A DNA stretch of 64,000 nucleotides from Caprella mutica (Eukaryota; Arthropoda; Malacostraca; Amphipoda; Caprellidae), in assembly GCA_947561585.1 (NCBI GenBank), contig CANNZV010000266.1:547597-611596 (forward strand). Direction: 5' to 3'. Shown here in pieces: positions 1-12,569 of this stretch. The number at the start of each line of letters is the position of its first letter. The first letter of the stretch is position 1. A program made the position numbers and the translations under genes. Below the pieces are notes generated by a model that searched no databases, was not told where the DNA came from, and saw only the letters and a program-made list of their open reading frames with translations.

Positions 1-768
1 TGAAAGTCTATTCTATTTCTAGTTGGTTCTAGTTTCTATTTCTAAAGTGCGTTTCTTTTACTAATCCTTTAAAGCCTGTTAACTGAATTTCTCCAGTTCC
101 CTCCATTCCTCTCAGACATTCACGCCTAACCTTTAATCAGCTAACTGCATTAACTAGTTTCTATCCATGTTTGCCTTAGCATCTAATTATTCATAAGTTC
201 TTCAGGGGGTCAAATAGGATGGTTAAAGCAAACTGTGAAGCCCTGCAGTCTCGTGTACTTTTAATTAGATGCTTTGTTCATGGGTACATTGCTGCTATTG
301 TCCGTCTAACCGATATCGTATTTACGAACAGAGGAGTGAAGAGAATGGGAACTAATTATAGAATTAGTTCCTATTGATGCATCTATTTGTATTGTTTATT
401 TTTGTAGCTGTTACATATCCCGAATAGCAGCTAACATTGGGAATATTTTGTTTGAAGTAAATAAATAAATAAGTATAAGAATGGTACGAAGTGAAGTGGG
501 TGCTAGTTTGGTATGCGATCTGTGAAGCTTATGTAATCTGATATTACATTAGTATATATATTTTAATATGATAATTTTTCTGTGTAAGTATACCTGTGAT
601 ACATAACAAACAAATTTTATTGCATCAAACCAAAAACAATTGATGCATTGAAATTGAAAAGGCACTGTCCCAATTTTCCTAATGACCTGTTTCTGACGTT
701 TTCGAGTCCACTAATGCGCACCAGTGACGTTTCTGAGCAATATTGGTCATCAACTTGATCATATACTT
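1..768. other. No gene recognised
   Basis: AT-rich sequence without a convincing coding region. The stretch near 340-478 ends in a run of TAAA-type tandem units, which resembles the 3' tail of an insect LINE, but no reverse transcriptase is attached. Confidence 0.4.
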
Positions 769-1030
769 ATACAGTATGGGCCTTTTCAAATACTTGTAAA
801 TCGTTTGCTAAAGGATGAAAAAACTATATCTTAGTCTCTTTTTCTCTGCCTCTTAATTTACTATTAAAGCTAGAAATTTTCTAAAAACAAAATTTAATTC
901 GTTCACTTTTTTTGCATCTATCCTGATAATCTGTTGAAAGTTACGACAAAGATTAAACTTCCTGCAGAGAATTTAAAAAATGGAAATAAAAATGGCTTGC
1001 GCGAGGACGAAAACACAAAAAAGTGCATAA
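769..1030 (+). repeat. Inverted partner of mariner 5' sequence
   Basis: Bases 769-865 are the reverse complement, with substitutions, of 2516-2626. Bases 866-1030 are the reverse complement of about 1560-1698, sharing the CCTGCAG and GCGAGGACGAAA-like segments. The two halves are contiguous here, but in the partner they are separated by the foldback at 1762-2490. I read it as an inverted deletion copy of a mariner 5' region. Confidence 0.6.
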
Positions 1031-1079
1031 TTGGTATAATCTATTTCCATATGGTAGTAGAAAAAACTAAATCTTACTA

Positions 1080-1759
1080 TTTTTCATCCAATTAAGGTGT
1101 TGGTTATTGACTCTTTCATTCATGGAAATACTTCTTCATCACCAATCTCGATGTCTTCTACAAAATGTGCATTTCTTTGCAGAAATGATTTAGCAAAATT
1201 CAGACTGTGCGGTAAATCAGTTTTAAGAGTTCGAGCCTTATGAGAATCTTAAAAGGAAGATATTTAAAATCGTGTTTAACAATTCGATGAAATGTGTGTT
1301 TAGTGATGTCTAGTTCATTCCTTCTGATTGATATTTTTGGATTTTCAATAAGCTGTTCATGAACAATATTAATGTGTTCATTCTTTTCACCTGCGAGCTA
1401 ATCGCTTTTTGTTCAAATTTAGAGTGGTTTCCTCAGTTTTGAACTAATTAACATTGGTCAATATAGTTTCATAGTTGGTGGAAATCTTTCCAGAAAGCTT
1501 TATTCAAAATGAGGTTGAACCTGTGTAAAGCTTCCAGTGTTTAAATGACTTGTCACGACAAAAAGAAATTTTCCGCATATTTCGTGCTCGCGAAAGCCCT
1601 TTTTATTTCCCTTTTTTTAATTCGCTGCAGGATGTTTGATTTTCGTCGTAACTTTTAACCGATTTTTTTTAGAAAATTGTGTTTTAGAAAATTTCTAGCT
1701 TTGATAGTTTGTAAAACAAACCAATTTGAAAATGGTTTCTTTTTTTTTGCGCCACCCTG
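1080..1759 (-). pseudogene. Mariner-like element remnant, 5' end and N-terminal transposase
   Basis: On the minus strand the sequence begins with CAGGGTGGCGC next to a TA at 1760-1761, the usual start of a Tc1/mariner terminal repeat. Broken reading further in gives a helix-turn-helix-like stretch (NPKISIRR, then FHRIVKHDFKYLPFK), as in DNA-binding regions of DD41D-type mariner transposases. No catalytic core was found and frames are interrupted. The same family's 5' end recurs at 18262-18596. Family placement is by motif memory and moderately sure; the element is a dead fragment. Confidence 0.5.
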
Positions 1760-1761
1760 TA

Positions 1762-2490
1762 GTTTAAGAACATATAAGCAAAAAGTGAGGGTGATTATTT
1801 TTGTCATTGCGCGAAGGTTATTCTTAGAGCTAACTCTGTTATTTTACTTACTAAAAGGCAGTGAATAAAAGGAAAAAAATCATAATGGTGTACTTTATAA
1901 TATAGGGTGCTAATATTTCTTCCTTGGAAACTATTTGAAAATAGAACAATTTCAGTGACATTTTGATCTTATTGAAGTTTTCACTATGAATATTCGTTCC
2001 TAGCTTGTTCATTGCATTGTTAAGACCCGCTTCATACTTGCATTTTTAACAACGCGAAAAAAGCTCTTCTTAAAATGTGTTTACACTTGCGTTTATTCAT
2101 CGCTGAAGTAAAAATTTAATATGATTTTTCCATCAGCCATAAAAATGAAACACATTTTAATAAGAACTTTTTTCTGTGGTATTAAAAATGCAAGTGTGAA
2201 AGGAGCCTTAATCAGGCAATGAACAGGCGAAGAACGAATATTCATAGTGAAAACTTGAATGAGAGCAAAATGTCACTGAAGTTGTTCAATTTCCAAATAC
2301 TTTCCAAGGAAGAAGTGTATAAGCAGTTCAAGAACCCTTTTATTATATTTTCTACCATTATATTTTTTTTCCTTTTATTCACTGCCTTATAGTAAGTAAA
2401 ATCACAGAGTTAGCTCTAAGAATGACCTTTGAGCAATGACAAAAATAATCACCCTCACTCTTTGCTTACCTGTTCTTAAACTATGTCCAT
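1762..2490. mobile_element. Long foldback (palindromic) element
   Basis: The left arm runs inward from about 1762 and the right arm from about 2490. The arms are reverse complements (GAGGGTGATTATTTTTGTCA against its complement, then TTCACTATGAATATTCGTTC and so on), meeting near 2100-2120. Each arm is about 350 bp with scattered mismatches. It has no coding capacity. It abuts the mariner end at 1759 and separates it from 2516-2626, so it probably inserted there. Confidence 0.7.
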
Positions 2491-2515
2491 CAGTTCAAAA
2501 ATGTTTCTACCTGTT

Positions 2516-2626
2516 AATAGTACAATAAGAGGCGGAGAAAAGGAGACCAAGATACAGTTTTCTGTCTATTGGCTAACGATTTAAAAGTATTTGAAAAAGC
2601 GGAAACATTTTTGTGGCCCATACTTT
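2516..2626 (-). repeat. Inverted partner of 769-865
   Basis: Reverse complement of 769-865 (shared CAAATACTT, AAATCGTT, GCCTCTTA segments). With 1560-1698 it forms the other arm of a large interrupted palindrome. Confidence 0.6.
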
Positions 2627-3224
2627 ATAAGAGAAAGATAATTCTTCAATCACATTTGTCTTCTACATCTGAACCTAATCCATTTCACTCTGTGTTCCTA
2701 AATACAGGTTACCTCGTCATTCAAAGTGTGAGTAGATTTATTATTCCATTCACTGATGTCTCTATGATATTCGAAATAAAGCTCAGCAAACAGTGTGTCC
2801 ACCAAAAATGTGTCCACTGACATGACTCTACATATTAATCATTCTACGATATCATTCATAATATATTGGGACCATAGATACGTAAATTAATTGATGAAGT
2901 AAATGTAATACATATATTCAAAAGTACTGGATACAATTTTAGTGAACACACTGTATAGAAGTGATTCCTGTAATTAAAACAGACACTGCCTACTTAGAAA
3001 CGTAATTAACTCTTAGTCAGTTTCTATTATGTCTTGCATTTCTGAGTACAACACATGGTCCTAATTATTGTTGTGACAGATTTGAACATTTTGTAATTGT
3101 AGTCAATATATTATTCTCAACAAAATCATTGATAAATGTTATCAGTATTATATATTAATTTTGTTAAAGTTATACATAATTACTTATAGTTGATTAATGT
3201 ATTGTCTTTTTCAAATTTTACCAA
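2627..3224. other. No gene recognised
   Basis: AT-rich, with no open frame, terminal repeat or array that I can support. Confidence 0.5.
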
Positions 3225-3545
3225 GTTCATCATTTTTCTTAATGCTACTTATAGTTTTCGAGAATAACGAGAGAGTTATGCTCTTCAACTACGAGGTCTT
3301 AGATTTTGTGGTAGGTATGCTCTTCATTTTCCTCTTCCATTGATGAGTGCAGCCACCAGTGCTTGTGTTCCTTCTCTTCACACTCCTTGACAAGTGACTG
3401 CATTCACGGAGTTGCTTTTCCTCATCCATGAGCATTGTCACCGACGGTGATAGGTTTTTTTGATCTTAGAGCCACTTTTCTCACTGACCAATTCTTCCAG
3501 TTCCTTGTATTTCATTTCTTTTCGACGTCAGCGGTATAGCTGAAA
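3225..3545 (-). repeat. Dispersed repeat family R, copy 1
   Basis: Reverse complement of a block related to 24010-24365: shared CTGGAAGAA, AGTGGCTCT, GGTGGCTGCACTCA and TAGTTGAAGAGC segments in the same order. In that sense it can be read as a short acidic coiled-coil-like peptide (YKELEELVSEKSGS) broken by stops, so an exon-derived or retroposed origin is possible. Family identity is unknown. Confidence 0.6.
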
Positions 3546-4216
3546 TAGATATTTAAACACCAACCGAAATTTGAATAAATGTTGTTGATTTAATTTACCT
3601 ATAGTTTATTGTGGATAACCACAATGAATATATAAATATATAGTATTTTAATAATCATATTCTGAAAACTTTATATTTAATTTTCATTCAGTATTTAACT
3701 CAAATATGATAATTATAACTTTACCATACAAAGAGTATTCCACATTAATTGATATTCATATTAAATTCCATTTAATTAACTTGTGATTTTTTCAATTGGA
3801 TCTGTTTCTATATATTGAATATTTTCCCTGTGAATATCAGAGAGAGTTTTTGCTTCGTGGAATTTAATTAAAAATGAATCCAATGTAATTTCTATGGTAG
3901 AAATATTTTACTGGTAATTGTAAAGTTTAATAAAAATTGAACTGTGGTTTATTAATTGTAAAAGCTATGTTGTTAAATTATTAATTAAATAAACTGTGCT
4001 TGCATAATTAGTTTGATTGTAAATAGGTAAGGCATATGAATTAAATTAAGAGTAAATGCATGATTGTTTTTTTTAATATTATTTATTCAGTTCCTATGTA
4101 TCAATTTTTAATATCCGATAGGATTAGTTAAGTTCTACATAAGTTATAAATGAGACTTTCCTAAAGTTTATAACAAATATATCACATATTTTCATATCTA
4201 TTTGATATGAGAATAA
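3546..4216. other. No gene recognised
   Basis: Very AT-rich, with no supported feature. Confidence 0.5.
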
Positions 4217-5137
4217 TTCATCAAATACAATTCATCAAATACAGTTCATCAAATACAGTTCATCAAATACAGTTCATCAAATACAATTCATCAAATACAA
4301 TTCATCAAATACAATTCATCAAATACAATTCATCAAATACAGTTCATCAAATACAGTTCATCAAATACAATTCATCAAATACAGTTCATCAAATGCAGTT
4401 CATCAAATACAGTTCATCAAATACGGTTCATCAAATACAGTTCATCAAATACAGTTCATCAAATACAATTCATCAAATACAGTTCATCAAATACAATTCA
4501 TCAAATACAATTCATCAAATACAGTTCATCAAATACAGTTCATTAAATACAGTTCATTAAATACAGTTCATCAAATACAGTTCATCAAATACAGTTCATC
4601 AAATACAATTCATCAAATACAGTTCACCAAATACAATTCATCAAATACAGTTCATCAAATACAGTTCATCAAATACAGTTCATCAAATACAGTTCATCAA
4701 ATACAATTCATCAAATACAATTCATCAAATACAGTTCATCAAATACAATTCATCAAATACAGTTCATCAAATACAGTTCATCAAATACAGTTCATCAAAT
4801 ACAGTTCATCAAATACAATTCATCAAATACAATTCATCAAATACAGTTCATCAAATACAGTTCATCAAATACAATTCATCAAATACAGTTCATCAAATAC
4901 AATTCATCAAATACAGTTCATCAAATACAATTCATCAAATACAATTCATCAAATACAGTTCATCAAATACAATTCATCAAATACAATTCATCAAATACAG
5001 TTCATCAAATACAAATCATCAAATACAATTCATCAAATACAGCTCATCAAATACAGTTCATTAAATACAATTCATCAAATACAGTTCATCAAATACAGTT
5101 CATCAAATACAATTCATCAAATACAATTCATCAAATA
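4217..5137 (+). repeat. 14-bp minisatellite, about 66 copies
   Basis: Unit TTCATCAAATACAG, with G/A variation at the last base and rare other changes. The length (921 bp) is almost exactly a multiple of 14, so indels are nearly absent. CTATTTGAT occurs just left of the array and ATCAAATAG closes it on the right, so the borders are weakly inverted. Open frames across it are a by-product of the repeat. Confidence 0.97.
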
Positions 5138-5285
5138 GGGAATTGTTTCTCCGTCACATTGAAATATTATTTCGAACATATTGACTTTGGACTGTGACTT
5201 CAAAAGGAGAGACCAATTCAGATTTTTTTGGCAAATATCCAAACTTTTGAGGTTTATTTGTTCTCATTCGAAAAGAACAGAAGAG

Positions 5286-5406
5286 GCATAGAAATTGAGT
5301 GGAAAATGAGTAGAAATTGAGTAGAAAATGAGTAGAAATTGAGATTAAAAATGAGTAGAAATTGACTATAAATTGATTAGAAATAGATTAGAGATTGAGT
5401 AGAATA
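5286..5406 (+). repeat. Degenerate 11-bp minisatellite
   Basis: About eleven units of GAGTAGAAATT with substitutions and a few indels, 150 bp beyond the 14-bp array. Confidence 0.8.
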
Positions 5407-5876
5407 ATATTAATTGATAATGTAAATTTCATATTTTTAAAATGAATGATAAAGTATCAATCAGTAAATAAAATCCTGTTCGAATAATTGATTATTTATT
5501 AATAAGTATAAATGCAAAACAACAACAATATTTAATTGCTATTAATTTCACATTATTAACTAATGATAATTAAATAGAAGAATAACTGCATTTTCTTATG
5601 TTTTATGAATGGCAAAGGATTCTGAATTCTCTAGCTAAGGAGAAAATGTCAACTGATTTATTTACCATTGAATATATATTCATTTCTATTTTTTTTATCG
5701 GATATGTATTATTAGCTGAAATTGAAAATACTGTTCAGAAATATATTTTGTATTTAATTTAGATTCAATATAAACACTGATAAATATACAAGAAATACAT
5801 ACTGGTAGTGAGAGAACGTAAACAGGCGAACAATAGTCTTCTCTATATTTTTAGAAATATTTTTATTTACTCAGTG
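5407..5876. other. No gene recognised
   Basis: AT-rich spacer with no supported feature. Confidence 0.5.
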
Positions 5877-6045
5877 TAAGTTCCGAGTAATGGACTGGTT
5901 CCACATTTTTTAACAAAGTAGAAAGGATTGAATGAATATAACAATTTTTTTTTTAATTTTAATTGGTATCCATGATACCTGGAGGTATCATGGATACCAA
6001 TTAAAATAATGAGAATAACCAGTCGATTAAGTTAATTTATAGAGT
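5877..6045. mobile_element. Palindromic MITE family P, copy A (3' arm truncated)
   Basis: Starts with GTTCCGAGTAATGGACTGG, then the palindromic core GGTATCCATGATACC / GGTATCATGGATACC at about 5965-6002. The right arm decays soon after the core. It belongs to the same family as copies near 10.4, 19.6, 37.4, 43.3 and 54.0 kb. Confidence 0.85.
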
Positions 6046-6225
6046 ATCTCATCAAAGACGACAGATAGGTAGCTTTGTTTATTGGGGAACATTGCCCCCG
6101 TTATTGGCAACATCCTAAATATATTGTCACAAAGTTGCCAATAAGTACCCTTATAAATAGATAAAGATAAATCACTATTTTGAAATTATTTGCTATCCAT
6201 TTTACCTCGTATTTTTAGATTCTCC

Positions 6226-6420
6226 CCTACACCATTTTAGCCTCAAATAAAAAAAAAGTCAATTTCAAATTAAAATAAGTCAACTTCAAATCAAAGGAAG
6301 TGAATTTCGATTTAAAATTGTTAAAGTTTAAATTAAATAAAGTGTACTTCAAATTAAAATAGATAAATTTCATATAAAAATAACTCAAGTACAAATTAAA
6401 AATTTCATTTTTGTTTTTAT
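6226..6420 (+). repeat. Degenerate minisatellite of about 20 bp, copy 1
   Basis: Preceded by ACACCATTTTAGC. Units consist of AAATTAAAA followed by GT(A/C)AA-type spacers. The same entry sequence and unit occur at 16236-16455, so this is a dispersed, array-bearing repeat. Confidence 0.7.
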
Positions 6421-6517
6421 AAAATATCGTAAATTATGAAAGATGAACTCAAGTGAAGATCAATTCAACAATCTCATAAATCCTTGGAATAATCTGAATA
6501 TTCTACAGTATTCATTA

Positions 6518-7822
6518 TAGGGTGGGCTTAAGTTTGGAAGCAATTTTTCAAACATTAATATAATTCTTAAAAATAAGTTCCTAAGTAGGTGATATGGTTT
6601 GAACTATAGTAGAGACACTACATTATGACGTGGCAGTGTTATTTTCTTACATAAATTTAGTCAATTCAAAAATGTCAGACAAAAGAGAAGCCATTATTGC
6701 TCTACACCGTGCCGAGAAGTCAGATTCCGTCATTTCAAAGACTCTCTCAATAGCGAGATCGACTGTTTGGAAGTGTGTGAAACGTTTTAATGAGAGAGGA
6801 GACTTGACTGATCGTCCAAGAAGTGGTAGACCACGCTCACAACGCACCAAACAACTGATTAAATGTGCCCGAGAGAAGATCAGAAGATCAGGAGGAACCC
6901 GAAAAGGTCAATACTATTATTAGCCAAAACAGCTAATGTGAGTCCCAGAACAATGAGAAGAGTTGTCAAAGAAGACCTAAAGATGTCCTCTTTCACCCTC
7001 CAAAAGAGACAGACTCTGTCAGAAGCTGTAAAGAAAAAGAGATTGGAGAGAAGCAAAGCACTTCTGAGAGAATTGAAGTCTGGCACGGCTGGTGAAATTG
7101 TTTGGTCTGACGAAAAAATTTTCACAGTGGAAATGGCTCACAACCGGAGGAATGACAGAATAGTTGGTAAAAAAGCAAAGGACATCCCATACAACCAAAA
7201 AACTGTCCACAGAACCATGAAACCTGCTTTAGTAATGGTCTGGGCCGCCGTTTCAGAAACTTGGAGATCTCCTTTAATTTTTGTGGAACAAGGCGCTAAA
7301 ATCAATGCTAAATGTTATATTGAGAATATTTTGACGCCAATGTTGGAGTCAGCTAAGGATCACTTCGGTAATGACACTCTATGGACATTTCAGCAAGACG
7401 GCGCGACTTCACATACTGCAAATGTCACTCAAAACTGGTGCCATGACCATCTTCCACGGTTTTGGTCCAAAGAAATGTGGCCTCCCTGCTCCCCAGATGT
7501 TAATCCTATGGACTTTTCGGTATGGTCCATTCTTGAATCAAAGGCCTGTGGTAAATTCCATCGCAGTGTGGATGATTTAAAGCGTTCGCTCCAGAGATCT
7601 TGGAAGGAAATTTCACAAGAACAGTTGCGTGCCGCAGTATGAGGAGTTCGGAGGAGATTTGAGGCTGTTATTAAAAACAATGGGGGACATTTTGAATAAA
7701 TTTATGATTTTTGAATTCTTAAAACCCTTATGTAATAATACATAACTGTAAATTATTAAATATATTTTTCGTTGGATTATAATGTGCACTTTCATTTGCT
7801 TCCAAACTTGCGCCCCACCCTG
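6518..7822 (+). mobile_element. Mariner-like element Mar1, copy 1
   Basis: A 1305-bp element with terminal inverted repeats (AGTTTGGAAGCAA at the left, TTGCTTCCAAACTTG at the right). It is flanked by TA at 6516-6517 and 7823-7824, the target duplication of this superfamily. It encodes one transposase, broken by an 8-bp duplication and one stop. Copy 2 lies at 25738-27035 and looks nearly identical over its whole length, so both inserted fairly recently. Confidence 0.95.
6672..7699 (+). pseudogene. Mariner transposase pseudogene (DD37D type), Mar1 copy 1
   Basis: The start at ATG 6672 begins MSDKREAIIALHRAEKSD. An N-terminal helix-turn-helix precedes GRPRSQRT. The catalytic core has Asp in VWSDEKIF, in FQQDGATSHT and in NPMDFSVW. 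By my count 37 residues separate the second and third Asp, which would be DD37D (maT-like). All three Asp are present. Lesions are an 8-bp duplication near 6888-6899 that shifts frame, and a TGA at 7640-7642 where copy 2 has GGA; the original frame then runs to TAA at 7697-7699. It cannot make full-length enzyme as it stands. A Tc1-like assignment is less likely because the last acidic residue is Asp. Confidence 0.9.
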
Positions 7823-7824
7823 TA

Positions 7825-9894
7825 CATGAACTTTTGACTGAAGACATTTATATTTGGATTTCTTATGAATTGGACGAATATATATACATCATGAAATATA
7901 ACTTATTTTTTTCATTATTCAATGTATGTTTAAAACCTCTTATTTGTGAATTAACTTTTTCAAACAGTGAATCACTCGTTTCAGAAATCACTGCAATAAT
8001 TTCCTAACTTCATCGTACTGTAGAGTGTAGAGTGATGTAATTATTGCTAAGAGCGAAGAGAATTGTCCCCCATGGCTTCTCTAACTAACTTCGTTACTCC
8101 TGAGAGTCCCAATGTACTATACATACAAATGTCGTAACGTTATCAAACTGTGTTATCTTCAATTTCAACCCCCGTATCAGTCATTGCTATTCGTGATACT
8201 CCACACAATAGGCAAATATTTGTTCCAAATCGCAGTGCTATCAATCGTCCATAGAAATTGCGTTGCATTGTTAAACGGCCCAGTAATTCAATTGACAACT
8301 GCAATCACTCAATAACTTTCATTATCGCTACAATTTGACCGATTGGATGGATTGTAAAGATTGAAATAACCTTCATTGCTTTGCTTGTTCGATGAAATTG
8401 AAAGGCGCAGATTTTTCATTTTGTGTAATTGTAACTTCTAGATTCATTATCAAATATATGTACAAACCAATCATTATTTCTAATTCAGTTTCAATCAATT
8501 TAATTTAACAAGAATGAAAATATAACATCGAAGGTAGATTACTTACAATATCAAACACTCAGGAAATATAATTGTAGTAGCCTAGATATATTTATGAATA
8601 TTGACCTTAATTCAATTTCTGTTTCATTTCCTGTTTCTTCATCTCAAGAATTACTCGCAACATTTTCCTTTCAAGCTAACTTGAAAATATTACTGACAGA
8701 ACAGTTCTAATTGAAATGTTGCCTCTCCAGCTCACTAACAAATCTCGGAGTTTTTACTTCGTTCAATCATATAACGAGTTTTGTTTCATTGATTAAGAAC
8801 GGTTATAGCAGACATCTGCAAAAGTTTTAATGAGAGAACTAAAACGACTAGACAATCAGCATCAGGAATTAAATAATCCTCGGATAAGCAGGTCACATGA
8901 CCAAATTCTTTACTAACATCAGAAACATGCAAACAGAGAGAAAAACTCTTGAATTAACTTGAAACCTAGGCACGCAACTTATATGTAATTAGATTGAAAA
9001 TGATTTGAAATAATTCTTATTCAGCACAAGCCATTCTGTAAAAAAATACACTTTTAGAGTGAATTGAAAATCACTCTACTGAATTCATTGATTATATCAC
9101 CGGTGAAAGTATTGTGACACCTGTTACAAATTTGAATCCTGTTACTGATGTATAAGCAATTTATATGTATTTGCAAATAAAGGGTAGAGAGAATTTAATT
9201 GCTTCATTTAGGGGGATTCATTTTCATTTTCTGAAGAACTTTTTTCTTTGTAGCTTATAATAATTAATTGTTTCCATTTTATTCAGAAATGAAATATACT
9301 TTCCGTAAATCGTCGAAAAACTACTATATCAAACTACCATTAATATTGCAAGATCTAGAAGAAATACATGTGTGAACGAAGTACATACACTGAGAATCAG
9401 TCAATAATATCATTGTTTGTCCAATATAGTATAGTCGAATTGCAGTCAAGGAACTTCAACTTCATTCTGATGGTTGAAGCCAGTTTGAATCCTATCTAGT
9501 AAATTCAAAGCTCAATGGAAGATTCAAACTTTGCCTATAGAATCTAGAACTCACTTAGCAAGTTACAGTCTACCTTCAGTCTATCTATAGTGTTTTGAAT
9601 CTAAAATTAGGGAATGATATTACAAAATGAGAACAGTTAGGCTAAAGAATCAATTAACAGATACAAATTAAATACTGTTCTCTTCACAAAAAATATTTTT
9701 AATTCAGGTATTTCGATGTGCTATTTCGATAACCCATTAAAATTTTAAACTTGTATTCATTTCGCATTTGAATAGTTGTTTAGTAATGATTACTTTAGCA
9801 TAGTAACAGAAACTTTAACAGGAGATTTTCGAAAATAAAAATCAATACCTAATTTCATCATTGTAAATACAAAATATTTATATTTATCATCTGC
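7825..9894. other. No gene recognised
   Basis: About 2 kb without a supported gene. A slightly GC-richer patch at 8040-8330 contains a 67-codon open frame on the plus strand, which I do not recognise and which has no flanking signal I trust. Confidence 0.45.
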
Positions 9895-10050
9895 TTCAGC
9901 CACGTAATGACGACTTTAGAAAGAAAATTGAGGAAATAATCCGAAATAGAAATTTCCATGAACAAGGTCACCAACAACTGTACGATGACAATGCTCATAG
10001 ATGCATAAACTACTTTGTGAATGAAGTAGCTTAATTAATGAGGAACTCTA
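9895..10050 (+). repeat. Dispersed repeat family R, partial copy
   Basis: Contains GATGACAATGCTCAT and nearby segments in the same order as the reverse complement of 3225-3545. Shorter and more diverged than the copy at 24010. Confidence 0.4.
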
Positions 10051-10376
10051 GTAGACGTGCATTATTGAACAATATATCGATGCTACTTTAATACAAGTAT
10101 TTTAATTATCATCTTCCTTACCTTCAAGCGACATTCTTTCATTTGAAGGAATGTGACAATGGACGTTTTTTTATTGAAGATGCATTCTGAATACAAATAG
10201 ATATGTAGTGTTCATTTCTTCTGTTATACAATCTTTCAAATAAGCTGTTTGTACCCATATAGTTTTTTGTGGATAGAGATTAGATTTATTATTTAATAGG
10301 TAACTTTTTTCAAAAAGAACTAGTTGTATAGTTACCTTGAAACTTCAAGAGAACATTTAATGGTTTTGTATAGTAT

Positions 10377-10580
10377 GTTACGAGTTATCGTACAGTTCTA
10401 CATTTTCGATCAAGAAGTATATAATTTAATATTTTAATTTGTTATTTTAAGTGGTGTCTGTGATACCTACATGAATTATGAATACCAATTAAAATAATAA
10501 TTATTTGAAATGATAAAATATATATTCTTTCTTTTATTATTTGAGAATATGGAACTGTTCAATAACCCGTAATTTACCCT
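10377..10580. mobile_element. Palindromic MITE family P, copy B
   Basis: The left end reads ACGAGTTATCGTACAGTTC and the right end TGGAACTGTTCAATAACC, followed by TTACCCT. The core palindrome is decayed (GGTGTCTGTGATACC). Non-coding. Confidence 0.85.
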
Positions 10581-11080
10581 ATAAGAGAATTTAATGACAG
10601 TTTGCATGATTCCTTACAATTTTCTGTAGCATAGTAACATGAGTGACATTTCAAGTTAATACCTCAGGTGCTACTGTAGTTGATAATTATAGCGTATATA
10701 ATGTGATTACAAACCAATGATTGAGGCACGTAAAGCCATTCACTGAAATTACAAACAGGGGAACAATATGGAGGTGTAATAATTAAATTGCTAACTATTA
10801 TCAACATCACATAGAGAGACCGTTATGGTGGGCAGGGGAGAGTGTGGTATAATATTCTATGGCCATAACGTCTAATTCTACCGCTATCTTCAATTCCTGA
10901 GTATGAATAATACATCTCTTCAATTCTCCTCTTTAGCTCCAAAAAAATGAGCCAAATCACCTCTGAATTCCTTTCTGTTCAGCTCATCTTTACCCAAACT
11001 TCTAAAGAGAATATAAATGTTCTCCTAAAATACTCGTAGAAGTTCATCTCTCCCTGGAAAAATCATGAATTACTGTGAGG
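10581..11080. other. No gene recognised
   Basis: Spacer with no supported feature. Confidence 0.5.
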
Positions 11081-11591
11081 AACACGCTAGGTAACACGTT
11101 AGGTAACACGTTAGCTAACACGGTAAGTAACACGCTAGGTAACACGTTAGGTAACACGCTAGGTAACACGTTAGGTAACACGGTAAGAAACACGTTAGGT
11201 AACACGCTAGGTAACACGGTAGATAACACGCTAGGTAACACGTTAGGTAACACGTTAGGTAACACGTTAGGTAACACTTTAGATAACACTTTAGATAACA
11301 CGTTAAGTAACACGCTAGGTAACACGTTAAGTAACACGCTAGGTAACACGTTGGGTAACACGTTAGGTAACACGTTAGGTAACACGCTAGGTAACACGGT
11401 AACACGATAACACGTTAAGTAACACGTTAGGTAACACGTTATGTAACACATTATGTAACACGTTAAGTAACACGTTATGTAACATGTTAGGTAACACGTT
11501 AAGTAACACGTTAAGTAACACGTTTAGTAACACGTTATGTAACACGTTAGGTAACACGTTAAGTAACACGTTAATTCACACGCTAAGTAAC
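11081..11591 (+). repeat. 12-bp minisatellite, about 42 copies
   Basis: Unit GTAACACGTTAG, with C/T variation in CGCTAG/CGTTAG and several AAG, TATG and GGTAAG variants. One phase slip occurs at about 11398-11412. Because 12 is a multiple of 3, both strands show long meaningless open frames. Confidence 0.97.
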
Positions 11592-11827
11592 AGACTAAAA
11601 GAGCATCAAATTCAAATACATTGGAACGAATATCTACATATATATTATATATTCATACCATTATTTGGAAGTGTAACATTATTATATAGAATCCAGACTA
11701 GAACTACCTAGCAGTCAATGTAATATAAGAAGACATTGTCTCCTTATATCAAATATAACAAAATTCATGAGCTACTAATATTTGAAGAGTAGAAAGTGGT
11801 CAAATTTACTGGTTGGTGGTTCTAGTG

Positions 11828-12569
11828 CAGGGGTGGGCACATGTTGTGTTGTGTTTTTCAGTGCCGAAATATGGAATCTCAGTGCCGTTACCATTTTTTT
11901 TTCGTTTTTTAAGTTGCATGGGATACAGAGTAATTAAAATGAGGTGGGAGATTTTATTAAGGTACGCACGTCGCACAATTAATCTTACATATTTTGCACA
12001 TAAATATTGGTAGTTTATTTATTATTTGAATTAGAAGGAATTAATAAAGGATATATAATTATACTTTTCTTTTTTCATGTGAAAATAATTCACTATAGAA
12101 ACAAAACTAAGTTGTTTTGCATAAGTAATAAAAATTTAATAACTCATTAAGTTATTCATAAAATCACAGGATAAATGACAATGGCTACCTAACTTATTAA
12201 AAAGGGGAATTAGAAATGATTGTACAAATACCTACAAGTGTGAGTGGTAAGAACAGATCCAACTGACCAACTGATCTAGATAAAAAGAGTCAGAGGTAAA
12301 ATTTTTAAACACCGGCACTACTCTAGCAATAAACTAAAAGTACATTATTAACGGTTAAAATTGACTATCAAAGTATCAAGGTCATTACAAATTTATTATT
12401 CTCCAATTAGTTGACCATCCTCTTTTATATTATCCTTGTAATTTATAAAGCAGTCAGGGCTAAAAATTAAAAAAAAATTTGGAAGAAAATAAATCACCTT
12501 TTTCTTGGTGGGCACGAGTGCCGCTCTGAGTGCTAAAATAGCACTGAGTGCTGCATTTGCCCACCCCTG
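11828..12569. mobile_element. Non-autonomous hAT-like element
   Basis: The left end CAGGGGTGGGCAC and right end TTTGCCCACCCCTG are inverted repeats of the common hAT type. CAGTGCC/CGAGTGCC motifs recur just inside both ends. The 742-bp interior has no transposase. The flanks do not give a clean 8-bp duplication, so the insertion is old or the end is displaced. Confidence 0.65.

Noticed and set aside
340..478. LINE 3' tail with TAAA repeats
   Set aside because: No upstream reverse transcriptase or target duplication; kept only as a remark.
8112..8315. 67-codon plus-strand frame in a less AT-rich patch
   Set aside because: No recognisable domain, no splice or start context; probably chance.
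11081..11591. Insect telomeric repeat, because TTAGG occurs in many units
   Set aside because: The period is 12 bp with a conserved AACAC part; it is not a (TTAGG)n tract.
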